DNA of 64,000 nucleotides from NCBI RefSeq assembly GCF_965638725.1, contig NC_134982.1, forward strand, positions 39,546,799 to 39,610,798. The letters are read 5' to 3'. Position numbers and translations under genes: made by a program. This DNA comes from Aptenodytes patagonicus. Lineage: Eukaryota; Chordata; Aves; Sphenisciformes; Spheniscidae. This document shows positions 51,401 through 62,900 of this stretch, piece by piece. The notes below the pieces were generated by a model. It was given only the letters and a program-made list of their open reading frames with translations, was not told the origin of the DNA and did no database searches. Position 1 is the first letter of the stretch; each line of letters opens with the position of its first letter.

Positions 51401-52497
51401 AGCAGTGAATCAAACTGATAACACACAGCACTGATCCTTTAGTGTCAGACTTTCCCAACCAGAGGCTAACTGTTGTTTCAGGGTCCACTGAAGGATATTG
51501 GGGGGCATTAGGAAGTAAAAGATTAGTGCACAAAACAGTATCTTATGCCTCTTTCTTCCACAAACACCTCAGCATATATACAGGGGTACACGTGATTAAG
51601 TTACAGCTCACTTCCACGGCAATCTCAAAATAGTTAAGGAGGCATCTATACAGCGTGTGGGACAGGACCAAGAAGGCAGGGGTAAGTAATTTCTCAAGAT
51701 GAGTTTGCCATTAAGAAGTAACATGTGCTTAGCCACTGTATCCAATTTCCTTGAAGCTGTCAGCCATTGCATAACTAGACACTTGAGGTATGTGCCACTA
51801 CCTTGTCTTCATTATTGAATTTCGAGTTTGGATTTTTCAGGGTGCAGAGAAAGGGTGCTGCTAGGACAAAAAAGCATCTACGATTCTCTCCACTTAAGAC
51901 CTATTTATTCTTCAAGGCCTTTGCTCATGGGAATAAACACTGGCTGTTTGTATAACATCCAGAGTTGGGGTTTATTTATTTTTCTGTCCATATTGATCAG
52001 TGGAATACACATAACCTTACTGCAGTCTCCCAGTCATAATAGTAATGAATGTTTTACAAGCCAAAAACTAACTAAAGAGATAACCATCACACCTGAAACT
52101 CATAAGGACAGCTTTACAGAAGGCATTACCTATGCCTGTCACTAGATTTTCAGAGCATTCCACCCTCTAGACTTCAAACTTTAAAAAACTTCACAGTGCT
52201 GACCAGTGTTAGTGGTAAACAAGATTGTTATATTATAAACCAAATTCAAAAGTTACCAACAAGAAGTGGTTTCCTTGTTAAGTGTGGCCAAGAGAATCAC
52301 AGAACAGCCCAGGTTGGAAGGGACCTCGTAAGAACATCTGCTCCAACCTTTCGTGGGAAAGGGAGCCTAGATGAGATCATCTAGCACCCTGTCCCATCAC
52401 ATCTTGAAAACCTCCAGCAACAGGGATGCTACCACGTCCCTGGGGAGGTTGTTCCAGTGATTGATTGCTATCACTATAAAAACAGATCTTTCTTCTA

Positions 52498-53784
52498 TCA
52501 AGATGAAACCTCTCCCGATGGAACTTGTACCCGTTGCCCCTTGTGAAGAGAGAGCCTCCATTCTCTGTAGTCACCCTTTAAGTACTGGAAAAATGTGATG
52601 AGGTCTCTCCTGAAACTTCTCTTCCACAGGCTGAAAAGACCTAACTCCTTCAGTCTTTCCTCATATGGCAGGTTCTCCAGGTCTTTGATCATCTTTGTGG
52701 CCCTCCTTTGGACCCTCTCTAGTCTGTCCATGTCTTTTTTTGAACTGTGAGGCCCAGAACCGGACACAGTGCTCTATGAGTGGCCTGACAAGTGCTGAGT
52801 AGAGTTGGATGATCATGTCTCTATCTCTGCTAGTAATGCCCCTGCGGATGCAGCTCAGGATCCAATTTGCCTTGGCTGCTGCAGTGGCACACTGCTGACT
52901 CATGTTCAGCTTGTTGTCCATCCACCAGGACCCCCAGGTCCCTCTCGGCAAGGCTGCTCCCCAGCCACACGGATCGTAGCCTGTGCTGGGCTCTTTGGTT
53001 ACATTGTCCCAGATGCAGGACTTTGCACTTGCCTTTGTTGAGCTTCATACAGTTCTTGCTAGCCCGCTCTTCCAGCCTGTCCAGGTCTCTCTGAAAGATG
53101 GCTCTCCCTTCTGACGTGTCCACCTCACCCGCCAGCTTAGTGACATCAGCAAACTTGGTGAGGGTGCTTTCAGTCCCATTGTCCAGATCATTTATGAAGA
53201 CGTTGAACAACATGGGGCCCAGTATCGATCCCTGGGGGACCCCACTTGTGACAGGCAGCCAGCCTGAGTAAAAACCATTGATCGCCGCCCTCTGAGTGCA
53301 GCCTGTGAGACAATTTCCGTCTCGCAGACCACCCGTCCAGTCTATATCTTGCCAATTTGTCCAGGAGAAGGCTGTGGGAAATGGTGTTGAACGCTTTGCT
53401 AAGGTCCAGGTAAGCAACATCCGCTGCTCTCCCCCTGTTGACAGAAGATGTTATTTTGTTGTAGAAGGTGATCAGGTTAGTCTGGCATGATTTGCCTTTG
53501 GTAAATCTCTGCTGGGTTTTCCCAGTCACCTGCTTAATTTGGTTTGTAATAGTTTCTAGGACTCATTCCGCCGCTTTCCCAGGGACTGAAGTAAGGCTAA
53601 TGGGCCTGTAGTTTCCTGGGTCCTCTTTTGGGCCATTCTTGTAGATGAGTATGAGATTTGCCCTCTTCCAGTCATCAGGGATGCCCACCGATCGCCACAG
53701 CTTTTCAAAGATTATAGACAGCAGCCTTGCAACAATGTCAGCCACTTCTGTTAACACCCTGGGGTGGATTCCCTCTGGGCCCAT
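52498..53784 (-). pseudogene. CR1 ORF2 reverse transcriptase remnant
   Basis: Overlapping frame fragments 53784-53563, 53529-53188, 53420-52830, 52951-52661 and 52767-52498. Motif A region reads Y-L-D-L-S-K-A-F-N, and motif C reads F-A-D-V where active CR1 has F-A-D-D, so a catalytic aspartate is lost in addition to the frameshifts. Not capable of encoding an active enzyme. Confidence 0.88.
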
Positions 53785-54398
53785 CGATTTATGTGGGTTG
53801 AGCCCTTGCAGAGGGCCGCTACCGGTGGGTCAACCATGCGTTGTCGTAGCTGCTTGATCCTGTGATCTGGGGTCCAGCTACGCCAGTAGAGACAGCGGCA
53901 AAGAGGGTATTGAGAACCTCTGCCTTGCCAGCATTATTTGTAACTAGTTTCCCTGCCCTGTTTAGTAATGGGCCTATGTCTTCCCTGTGCTCCTGCTTAC
54001 TGCTCACATATCTGAAGAACCCTTTCTTCTTCTTGACATCTCTGGCCAATTTCAGTTCTAGTGGAGCCTTAACCTTCTTGTCTGCATCTCGGTGTGCCCT
54101 AGCAAGGTTCTCATAGTCTTTAATGGGTATTTGGCCGCCTTTCCATAGGTAATATGCTTCTTTTTTGCTTTTAAGCACATCCAAAAGCTCATTGTTAAGC
54201 CCCGGTGGTCTCTTGTTCTGCCTTCTTCCTTTCCCTTTGTAGGTGATGGACTGTTCTTGTGCTTCCAGGAGGCTGTTCTTTAAAAACTCCCAGCACTCGC
54301 AAGCTCCTTTGCCCTCCATGAATGCTTCCCATGGAGTCCCTCGCATCTGGGCTCTGAGCATACTGAAGCTGGCTCTTCTAAAATCCAGGGCCTTTGTC

Positions 54399-55063
54399 CT
54401 ACTCCTTCAGTGTGCTCAGCAGGATCTTAAACTCCACAATGTTATGATCACTGTATCCAAGGCTATCGTTGGTAGTTATGTTGTCAAGTAAGTCTTTTTG
54501 GTTTGTGAGCAGTAAATCTAGCAGTGTGCTGTTCCTAGTCAGCATGTCCAGCACCTGTAGCAGGAAGCAGTCCCTCATGCATTGCAGGAATCTCATGGAC
54601 AACTTGTGCACCGCAGTGGTGTTCTCCCAACAAATGTCTGGGTAATCAAAGTCACCCATGAGGACCAGGTTCTGTTGGCCCAAGACTTCCTTGAGCAGCC
54701 AAAGCAAGGTTTCGTCAGCCTCGTCATTCTGGTTGGAAGGTCAGTAATAGAAACCTAACGTAAGATCCTCCTTGGTGATGAACCATCTAATCTTGATCCA
54801 AAGGCATTCGATAGAACTTTTGTGGTCTCCATAGCTTACCTCCATACACTCAAATTTATCTTTTTTTTATGAAGTGCAACTCCACCTCCTCTTCCTCCCT
54901 TCCTATCTTTCCAAAAGAGTTTGTAGCCATCCATCATCGTCTTCCAGTCATGTGAGTCTTCCCACCAAGTTTCTGCAATTCCTATCAGATCATAACTCTC
55001 AGACTGGGCATGGAGTTCCAGTTCCTCCTCTTTGCTGCCCACACTACGTGCGTTGGTATACAT
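54399..55063 (-). pseudogene. CR1 ORF2 endonuclease domain remnant
   Basis: Two frame segments (55063-54836 and 54707-54399) of the CR1 AP-like endonuclease. Visible motifs are A-E-T-W-W-E-D, G-G-G-V-A-L, G-D-F-D-Y-P-D (consensus G-D-F-N) and S-D-H-N. The gap between the segments contains a stop near 54740. The domain nicks target DNA in active elements; this copy is broken. Confidence 0.85.
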
Positions 55064-55639
55064 GCACTTGAGGTGGTTGGACTTAGGGTTCTTGCCTTTG
55101 TAAAGGGTTGGGGAGCATTCTCCACTACTCTAGTAGGTATGCTTATTCACCCTGTTGCTTATGAATATGTAGGTGTCACAGCTCTGGATCCTACCCCTGA
55201 AGTTTGTTAGTTTAAAGCACAATTTACTAAGTCAGCCAATCTGCTAGCAAGGTTAGGCTGCATGCAATTACTCATTTGCCCATTTCCTATAACATTTCAG
55301 GATTTGTGAGTCCCTCTTAACAGACGATTCATGTCAACACTGTATTAGCAACAAGCCCAATTAACCCAAGTACTACAGGAATAGGCTGATTTAATGAGCT
55401 ACTTGAGGTCACAGTTAACTAAGTCAATTCTACATCTAATTGGCCACTGGTACTTGCTACTGTCTTGTTTCAGTGGAAGCAGGATAGACAACAACTCCCC
55501 TAGGTGTGCTGGACTATTAAATTAGTAGCTATTAAGTGGGTACTGTATATACTCAAGCAGTGCTGGCTAAAAATAAGAAAAAAAAAAAAGGGTGATACAG
55601 CCTACAGAGAAACAGCATGGGGATCAGACACAAACATAT

Positions 55640-55866
55640 GACAAACATGTTTCATCTCAACACATGAGAAATTTTTTCAGGACAAACAATCAATCACTGG
55701 AACAACCTCTGCAGGGATGTGGTAGCGTCCCTGTTGCTGGAGGTTTTCAAGATGCGATGGGACAGGGTGCTAGATAATGTCATCTAGGCTCCCTTCCCAC
55801 AAAAGGTTGGATCAGATGATCTCTCCAGGTCCCTTCCAACCTGGGCTGTTCTAGGATTCTATGATA
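55640..55866 (+). mobile_element. CR1 3'-end fragment, plus strand
   Basis: 5'-truncated CR1 with ORF2 C-terminus and 3' UTR (N-Q-S-L-E-Q-P-L-Q frame, then GGTCCCTTCCAACCTGGGC and a TTCTATGAT tail). It is a near match, in inverted orientation, to the 3' end of the CR1 at 52292-52480, so both belong to the same subfamily. The left boundary is approximate. Confidence 0.88.
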
Positions 55867-56883
55867 TTCTGGATCTCTTAAGACAAAAATCAGGAAACTC
55901 TAGACATAAGAAAAATAAAGAATGCAGTGAACTTTATCTAAAAAGGAAACAATGATGCCTGTGTGAAACATTTATTAGAAACCTAATGAACAGACTTTCC
56001 TTGTTGACCCTTCCTCCCTAGTACAATTCTTGCCACAAAAGTCACAGACATTTATTTATGAAAATAGAGGGAAAATATTACTAGGATAATATCAGAATTG
56101 TTTAATTAGTGCTTTAGGAAAACAAACCTTTGGAAAAAAGCCAAGCTTAACATACCTCCCTCCTATATTTACACTGAGGTTTTCAAAACAGCCTAAAAGG
56201 GTTAGATGCACAAAACTTCACTCAATTGGAACTGGAGTTGGGTGCCTACTGCCTTTATGTCTGTGGAATGTGAGCTATGGATACCAATAGAATTTTTAAA
56301 ACACAGGTGATAGGAAGGCAACCAAAGATGTAGACCTGAGCTTATCTTTCAGCAGTCAGATAAACTGCTCACTAGGAATCAAAACAGCAAAGAAAAGATA
56401 CATTTTTAATCATATGCCAGCCACTACAACTGGACAACCCTTCAGAACAGAAAGGGGAGCTGTTAATGTACTTCATATTGAGCTCTACTTCACTGGCTTC
56501 AAAATCACTGGTGTAAACACAGAACTTTCCTTTTTGAGAAAATTTAATTTCTACATTGTGGAATATTCAACATGAAGAGGAAAGATTTTTTTTTCCCCCT
56601 TCCCCACTCTCCTATGGAAAACAAATAATAGGAAAAAACCTCCTACCATTAGAGAAAAACTGAAGGGTATTTTGGCATACTTCATTATTAACACAATAGT
56701 TAATAGGCACACAGATTCTTGAAGGATTTGCTTTGGCAAGGTACTTAAGCATATGTCTCATATAAGAAATACCTCAACGAACCTCTGGATCTTGAAGTTA
56801 AGCGTGTATTTTAGTCACTTACTGAGCCTGAGTCAAAGGAATTACAGGGGAAAAAGCCCATCAGAAACAGTCTGGCAACTTAC

Positions 56884-57001
56884 TAAGTAGACATCCAAAA
56901 CTGAAGCATTATCATTTTCCATTTCCAGTGTGCTCTGTTCTGAAGTCAAATAGATGGCACTGTCTTCTAAAGTGAATGTTGAACTCGAAGGCAACCCTTT
57001 A
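56884..57001 (-). CDS. PIP5K1B: PIP5K1B penultimate exon (C-terminal tail)
   Basis: 118 bp between acceptor CTCTTTGCAG and donor GTAAGT. The first T completes a Ser codon, then 39 codons follow: K-G-L-P-S-S-S-T-F-T-L-E, then D-S-A-I-Y-L-T, ending N-D-N-A-S-V-L-D-V-Y-L. This matches the recalled human PIP5K1B C-terminus (S-K-G-L-P-S-S-S-T-F-T-L-E and D-N-A-S-V-L-D-V-Y-L). The gene encodes phosphatidylinositol-4-phosphate 5-kinase type 1 beta, which makes PI(4,5)P2 at the plasma membrane. This segment is the tail beyond the kinase domain. The kinase exons lie past position 64000. Its position upstream of FXN on the same strand agrees with human gene order. Confidence 0.9.
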
Positions 57002-57190
57002 CTGCAAAGAGAAGGGAGACTACAGTCAAGCAAAATTACAAGTTACAGAGAGCTCAGTCATAGCTGAAAATTTTAAAATATGTTTCTCTCTTAAATGTTA
57101 ACACTTCAAATACTTGAAAAGACGGAATGTAAATAAGACAAATATAAATGTGTTGACAATGGCTAGATAATTGGCAGCTCATATTTGACT

Positions 57191-57248
57191 AATGTACACA
57201 AACCACAGTTTCTATTTTTAATGTACACAAACCACCGTTTCTATTTTT
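57191..57248. repeat. 29-bp tandem duplication
   Basis: Two adjacent copies of a 29-bp unit beginning AATGTACACAAACCAC (57191-57219 and 57220-57248), differing at one base (A or C after ACCAC). A recent local duplication in intronic DNA. Confidence 0.9.
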
Positions 57249-59822
57249 GCATTAACTAAAATTTTATCAGGAAGTAACACTGTTTCTGAACTCTAATATT
57301 TATTTAAAGAATGAAACTATGTCACAATAAATGTGGGATAATTTCACTAATTTCAAAAGAAGTTACTTCCACATTACACGTGGTGTAAATTTTGGCAGCA
57401 TTTCTTAATTTAAAATAGGGAAAAATGATTCAGTAATTAGGCACAGTAGCATTGGACTCTCTCATGTAGATATGGGATCACTTGCAGCCAACAGTTCAGA
57501 AGGGAAAGTGGGAGAAGAACAAGAGTGTACTGTAATTAGTACAGCTCTGCAAGGAAGTGGTATTTACATAGCAGGTGCACTGTATTATTTCATTCATAGA
57601 TACGATTTTTTGTTCTCTCCTATCCAGAAAGAATACGAAACTGCAAATGCATCCGCACAGGAATCTTGTTTTGTTTTGTAAACACACTTGGAACCACAAA
57701 GCTGAAACTCTCAAAGGTATGTTAATGGACTTAGGTGCCCATTATTACCTGTCCTCACTAACTGCCAGAAACTAAGAGACTCCAGGCTGCCTTGAAAACT
57801 CAACTGTTAGTTATCTATTTACACACAAGGTGAAAAGCAAACAATTCTGCATTATAACTGGGTATGAAAACATGGTTACAGCCATCAGTCCAGAAATTAC
57901 TAATTTCCCCCTCCCTTTGCAGTACTTTGTAGTTTAAGTGTGTTTCAGATGGGGTATAATTTCAGGAAGGGGAAAGCTAGCATGCAAAACAGAAAACAAA
58001 TTCAGATGCTCAACAAAATAATGAATCATCAGTCAACCTCATGTCATATTAGTAGTAAGTGCACAGCATTACATTAGCCACATTACAATGTTCCTTTTTT
58101 TATATAGCGTATTAGGCATCTTTTCAACAGCAAGACTATTTCTTTTGTCCCAAGGGTGACCCAGCTCCCACTGACTTCACGTTTTTCTCACACCCGTTAC
58201 TTGTATTCTATTGAGCAACATTTCAGTCACATCAGTTTTGTGCCAATGCTTCATTTTACTGAAGGGGGGAGGGCAGACAGGAAGGGAAAAAACGGGCTGT
58301 TGCCAAATGTTAGACTATGTTTTATCATCTCCCACAAAATAAGCTCTGGCATGAAAGATACTACTCTTGGCAAAAGGCGAGGTGGGCGGAGAGAGTCACT
58401 TTTGCTTGCAGAACTTTGATCTCCGCTGTTGCCCAGTTCAGGCCTCTGAATGTGCAAAGGCCCATATATGGAAACCATGTGACACGAGATGAATGTGCAG
58501 CGAGCAGCTACTACTGCTGTAAAAATATGCAAACCCCGTGGTCAACCCTTCCTTCTGGAAGAGCGCTCTGCATTACTAACTGTAAAGCAAGTTGGGCAGG
58601 CTGTGGTGACTACCTGGCTTTCATTCCTGCATCAGGTTAGGTTTAAATGCAAAAAAAATTGAAATAGTTATTCCTTTCATATACGTATCAGGCCACATCA
58701 CTGCCACCTTTACTGCTGTTATTTTTAACTTCTTTCACTTCCAGAAAACCTCTGGAACCTGTACTGAAGACGAGGTGAGGATTCTGCAATTCACACCAGT
58801 GGCATTTTATTTTATACCCTTAACGTATCAGAAGACTAAGACCTAGTCCTCCTATTATTTCAGTTTAATTCACTGGCTTACTGTGACACTAACTTTTCTT
58901 CCTCTCTTCTCTACTTTTCCATTAGAAGGCACTGCGCTTCTTTTGCTCTTAGTTTGTTAAATTATAATCTATGCTGTGGATAGCAAACAATAGCAATGTG
59001 AGTTCAGCACTCGGTCTTGGGATTGTTAAACTACTGGTTTTACCTATAACATAAAGACAATGCCATCTCCCCTCTGGAGCGTGCCTCTTTTTTTTTTTTT
59101 TCTCCTACCTGTTACAGAAACACACTGTACAGTCAGGCAGAAAATGAGGGTTGAAACAAAACCAGCATATTAAGAGAAGTCAAAGAGAAGCTCCTATAAA
59201 TGTAACAATTTGGTTATTTAGTAGTGAACTTCCTAAAAAAGAGATTTAATATATAGAAACAAATAATATATAAAATACATATATTAACATACAGAAAGAA
59301 AAGGGAGAAAAGGGGCAGAAGAGAGTACAAAGATACAGTAATCTTACATACAGAAAACCAGCAGTGACTAAAGTCCCTTGAACAATATCAGGCATGAAAG
59401 AAGGGAACGAAACAACACAGATGCCAGTCCACCCTTTTTCTTACAATCAAAGATCCACAATTTATTTGCAGATAGCAATCTCCTTGCTGCTGTGACTTTC
59501 ACACTGAATAATTAGAGATAAACTCTGCAAGTAACAAAGACTCATCTCCTGCATGAAGAATTGTTTATTAAAAGGAGAAGCGTAGGAAAATTGTTGCAAG
59601 ACAGAGCTTTCTTTCATATACCTTAAGTTCAATAGAGGTTTCTCCTCTATTTAAAAGAACATGAACTGACCACTTTGGGAAGCTAATCTGTAATGTGTAT
59701 AAAGGAGAAAGTGGAAATTCCAAGTCACTGCCATGTTAATTTGCACCTAGAGCCCATGCTGGTGTCAGTATGAAAGCAACCACTTGCGCCAGGAGCTGAA
59801 CTCTGCTGCAACTACAGTATAG

Positions 59823-59942
59823 TGCTTATGTGTAATAATGTAGTAACACCTTCTTAGTTACATGCTTATGTGTAATAATGTAGTAACACCTTCTTAGTTA
59901 CATGCTTATGTGTAATAATGTATTAACACCTTCTTAGTTACA
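59823..59942. repeat. 40-bp minisatellite, three copies
   Basis: Three consecutive 40-bp units beginning TGCTTATGTGTAATAATG at 59823, 59863 and 59903. Units 1 and 2 are identical and unit 3 has a single G-to-T change. Such identity suggests recent amplification and probable copy-number variation. No coding function: in-frame TAA and TAG are present. Confidence 0.95.
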
Positions 59943-62900
59943 GCTGCTTAGTTAGAAATCATTTTCATGGCAGAATACAACAATCATTTTGTTTGTTGTA
60001 CTTACCTTGCAATGACAGCATGAAGAACATGCATCCCAACTGGCTAAGTGACTATGAACTACATGAAGATATGCAGAACAAGATTTCCAATTTTCCTATT
60101 AAAAGGGGGAAAAGCAAGAAGCTTTTTTTTTTTTTAAGGTCTCATCCTTAGTGTTAATGTGGATCCTATTTTAAGAAGAACTAATATTTTGTCCTTATGC
60201 TGAAGTGAGGAGAAAACCCATACTTTGACCTTCTAAACAAGCACACTTCAACACATTTAATCAAAAAACAGGCCTTTTCTTCATTTTCCGAAGTCCTTCT
60301 AAAATGCTGTCTTGGACATGAGATGCAAAAAAATCCTCACTCAAATTAGCTCAAAAAGTTAAAGATAGTTAGGGATTGCTACTTGCAAATGTGAAAAATG
60401 GGGTGTTGGGCACAACATCTTCAGTAGGAACAATTAAATTAGACTGATTTTCTGCAGATTGGTAGAACAGAGTAACTTACACATTTTAATCTGAGGATGA
60501 TATATGTAAGATCCTATTAAGCTTCTAAGGAATAAAGGAAAAAAATTACACTTTGTCAGGGAACTAGCATAACCAGGCAGGATTATCTAAAATAATAAAT
60601 AAAATAGTAATAATAATAAAAAAAACAATCAAAAGACTAGTGTCCTTCAAACTTTCCCGAATCTTAATTACTCTTTCTGTCCTTCATATTTTATTTATAC
60701 TAAACTGAAGTGACAGTTTTAGAAATAAGAGACTTCTGTTTTCTTCACGGAAAAACAAATATGGCTCATCGTAATGTGTCTACTTGCAAGGCAGCCTGCA
60801 AGACAGGTAGAAGTCTTCAGTCTCCTTTCCAAGTCATTGCACAGCCTTTGAAGAACGGCAGAAACGGTGCCAGGTAGTAACAACTGACCAAAGCAGAAGT
60901 TTGAGCCATATTTTGGTTTTGGCTGGTTGGTTGTTTTTTTCTCTCCTGCAGTGTGAAGAACAGCTCTTATAGGAATATAATTATCAGCTTCTTTCAGACA
61001 GTGCCAAAATACAACAGCCATAAATCAGAATGAGCCACTGTGTCTCCCCCGTTGTTTAGAGTTGTAATAAAAATAGGCTTTGATGTCTATCTTTGGATGT
61101 CAAATATGCTTTCCTGTAGCATATCCCACAGAATATTTATCCCCTAAATAGGAGCACATTTGCAATGTCCAATGTGTTTGAACACTCTTATATAAGCTTT
61201 GGAAAAAATTATCAGCTCACTGCATCGTGAGTTTTGATCTTTAAAATCTCTGCGTATAGAAGTCAGAAAAATGTCTTGTAGGATAAATGAGCAGTAAAAC
61301 TGTTGTTCTAAGGAACAACTCAGTACCAACTATTGCAGAAAATCTATCCTGCATACATATAAATGTGAACAGGGACAACAGGTATTTATGGACCTGTTGA
61401 ACTAAATGCATTAATTAGTCTAGTGTTTATAATGTAGAAATATTGTATCGCCTCTAAAACCCAACCTTGCATTTCATTTTTATAAATTACATGTGTCTGG
61501 GGAAAAAAAAAGTAGGTCAAACACAGTAAAACTCCATTGTAATATTTCACTAACACTGTTGACAAACATCAAAACTACAGACCTGAGAAAACAATAGGTA
61601 CGACTGATGTTCTAAATGCTGCTTCAAGTGAAAAAGTCTGACAGTGAGTCTGTGCTACTACACTCACTCTAATGGGAAACCATGACATGTGAATCAGTAA
61701 ACATCACAGTAAGCACATAAATTTCATGACGGTCAAACCTACACACCTTTGTAGGTGCCAATTAAAATCATGAAACCTGTCATTTTTGTACCTGACATAT
61801 GTATTGTAGTTGAAAAGAGATGGTGTAAGCAATCAGAATTTAGGAACTCAGTCTAGATTACAAAATACTCAATAGTAAGAGCCAAATCCACTGAGACATA
61901 CACATCAACGTGTATCAGCCCTTAGAGGAATCTACACCTGAAGTCTATTCTGAGAAGCTCCTCTGGATCCTCCTCATCAGAAAAAATTAAGGTAATGAAA
62001 TTGAGACTTGCAAGGATGAGTATGGAATATGAAAAGCAGCATACAGAGGGACAAATTCAGTCAAGGAAACATTTGCTTATGTATTAAATAACTACTATTA
62101 CCACTGCAGTTTCACATGCACATCTGTGTATTTAACTGAACGATAATTTTAAATTTCTAGTTAAAATACAGGTTTTCTTTCTACTTTTCAACAACCAAGT
62201 TGTTTCCAGAAACATTGGCTAAGCAATTTATAAAACGTCTTTTTTCTGTGAAGGAAAACACTTATGATCTTTTTAGGGCTCTACTAAAACAAATTAAAAC
62301 AAAAAGTGCTGCAAACAGGGCATCAACAGCTGAATGGGATTAGATCCAATTAATTTCATAAGCACAGACAGAGGCGTTCCTACTTCAGTACATATGCAGA
62401 GATCTTCACAAGAAAGCTCACAGCAACATAAGGGGCTGCTTTTAAAGTGTACCAAAAAGAAAAAAAAAAAACCACCACCAAACTGTTCAGACTGCAATGT
62501 CCAATTATGTCATTCTGTTCATCCAGCATAAAGAGACAAAGGATCCCATCAAATTAGGAAACATGAAAATGATACTCACTCTTCAAAGTGATGTTGATGA
62601 AATTTATGATAATTCTGCAGACTGGCTTATGATATGGTAGTATGTCTCAAGGGAAGATAGTACAGAGAACCAAAGTATGAAGCAGCATTGTGTATTTCAT
62701 GATACTGCAATTCGGTGCAAATTATAGGAAGGCTCCCTGCTTTCAGGTATATAGTGCTGCTTTTACACTTACAGCAGTGAGATTAAAAAAAAATTCCATA
62801 AAAAAGTCATATATATGTCTGCTGGTGAAGGAGACATTCTTGAGCTAATATTCCTTCCATAGGGCTACCAATGTCTGTTCCCTAGCAATTGCTAATCCCA

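Larger units (their letters stand above)
52292..55215 (-). mobile_element. CR1 LINE, nearly full-length, inactivated
   Basis: Minus-strand chicken-repeat-1 retrotransposon. Reading from about 55.1 kb downward: an apurinic endonuclease domain starting Y-T-N-A-R-S-V-G-S-K (55063-54836), its continuation with G-D-F-D-Y-P-D-I-C-W and S-D-H-N-I-V (54707-54399), a linker (54361-53819), and a reverse transcriptase with N-Y-R-P-I-S-L-T-S-V (53784-53563) and Y-L-D-L-S-K-A-F-N (53529-53188). Then come F-A-D-V in place of the catalytic F/Y-A-D-D, the C-terminal region (to 52498), and the 3' end at about 52292. The frame is broken into at least six pieces by stops and frameshifts. The 5' boundary is uncertain and could extend toward 55.5 kb. 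Confidence 0.93.
45420..56883 (-). other. PIP5K1B: PIP5K1B last intron
   Basis: About 11.46 kb, donor GTAAGT and inferred acceptor TTTCTAG. Mostly AT-rich single-copy DNA, including a T17 run at 50782-50798. It contains the long minus-strand CR1 (52.29-55.2 kb) and the oppositely oriented CR1 end (55.64-55.87 kb). From 45.4 to 52.3 kb I see no exon or repeat worth naming. Confidence 0.6.

Noticed and set aside
59109-59150. Possible preceding PIP5K1B exon end (AACAG|GTAGGA, phase 2, C-N-S)
   Set aside because: The phase fits the next exon, but the translated P-H-F-L-P-D-C-T-V-C-F does not resemble the expected tail and no convincing acceptor was found.
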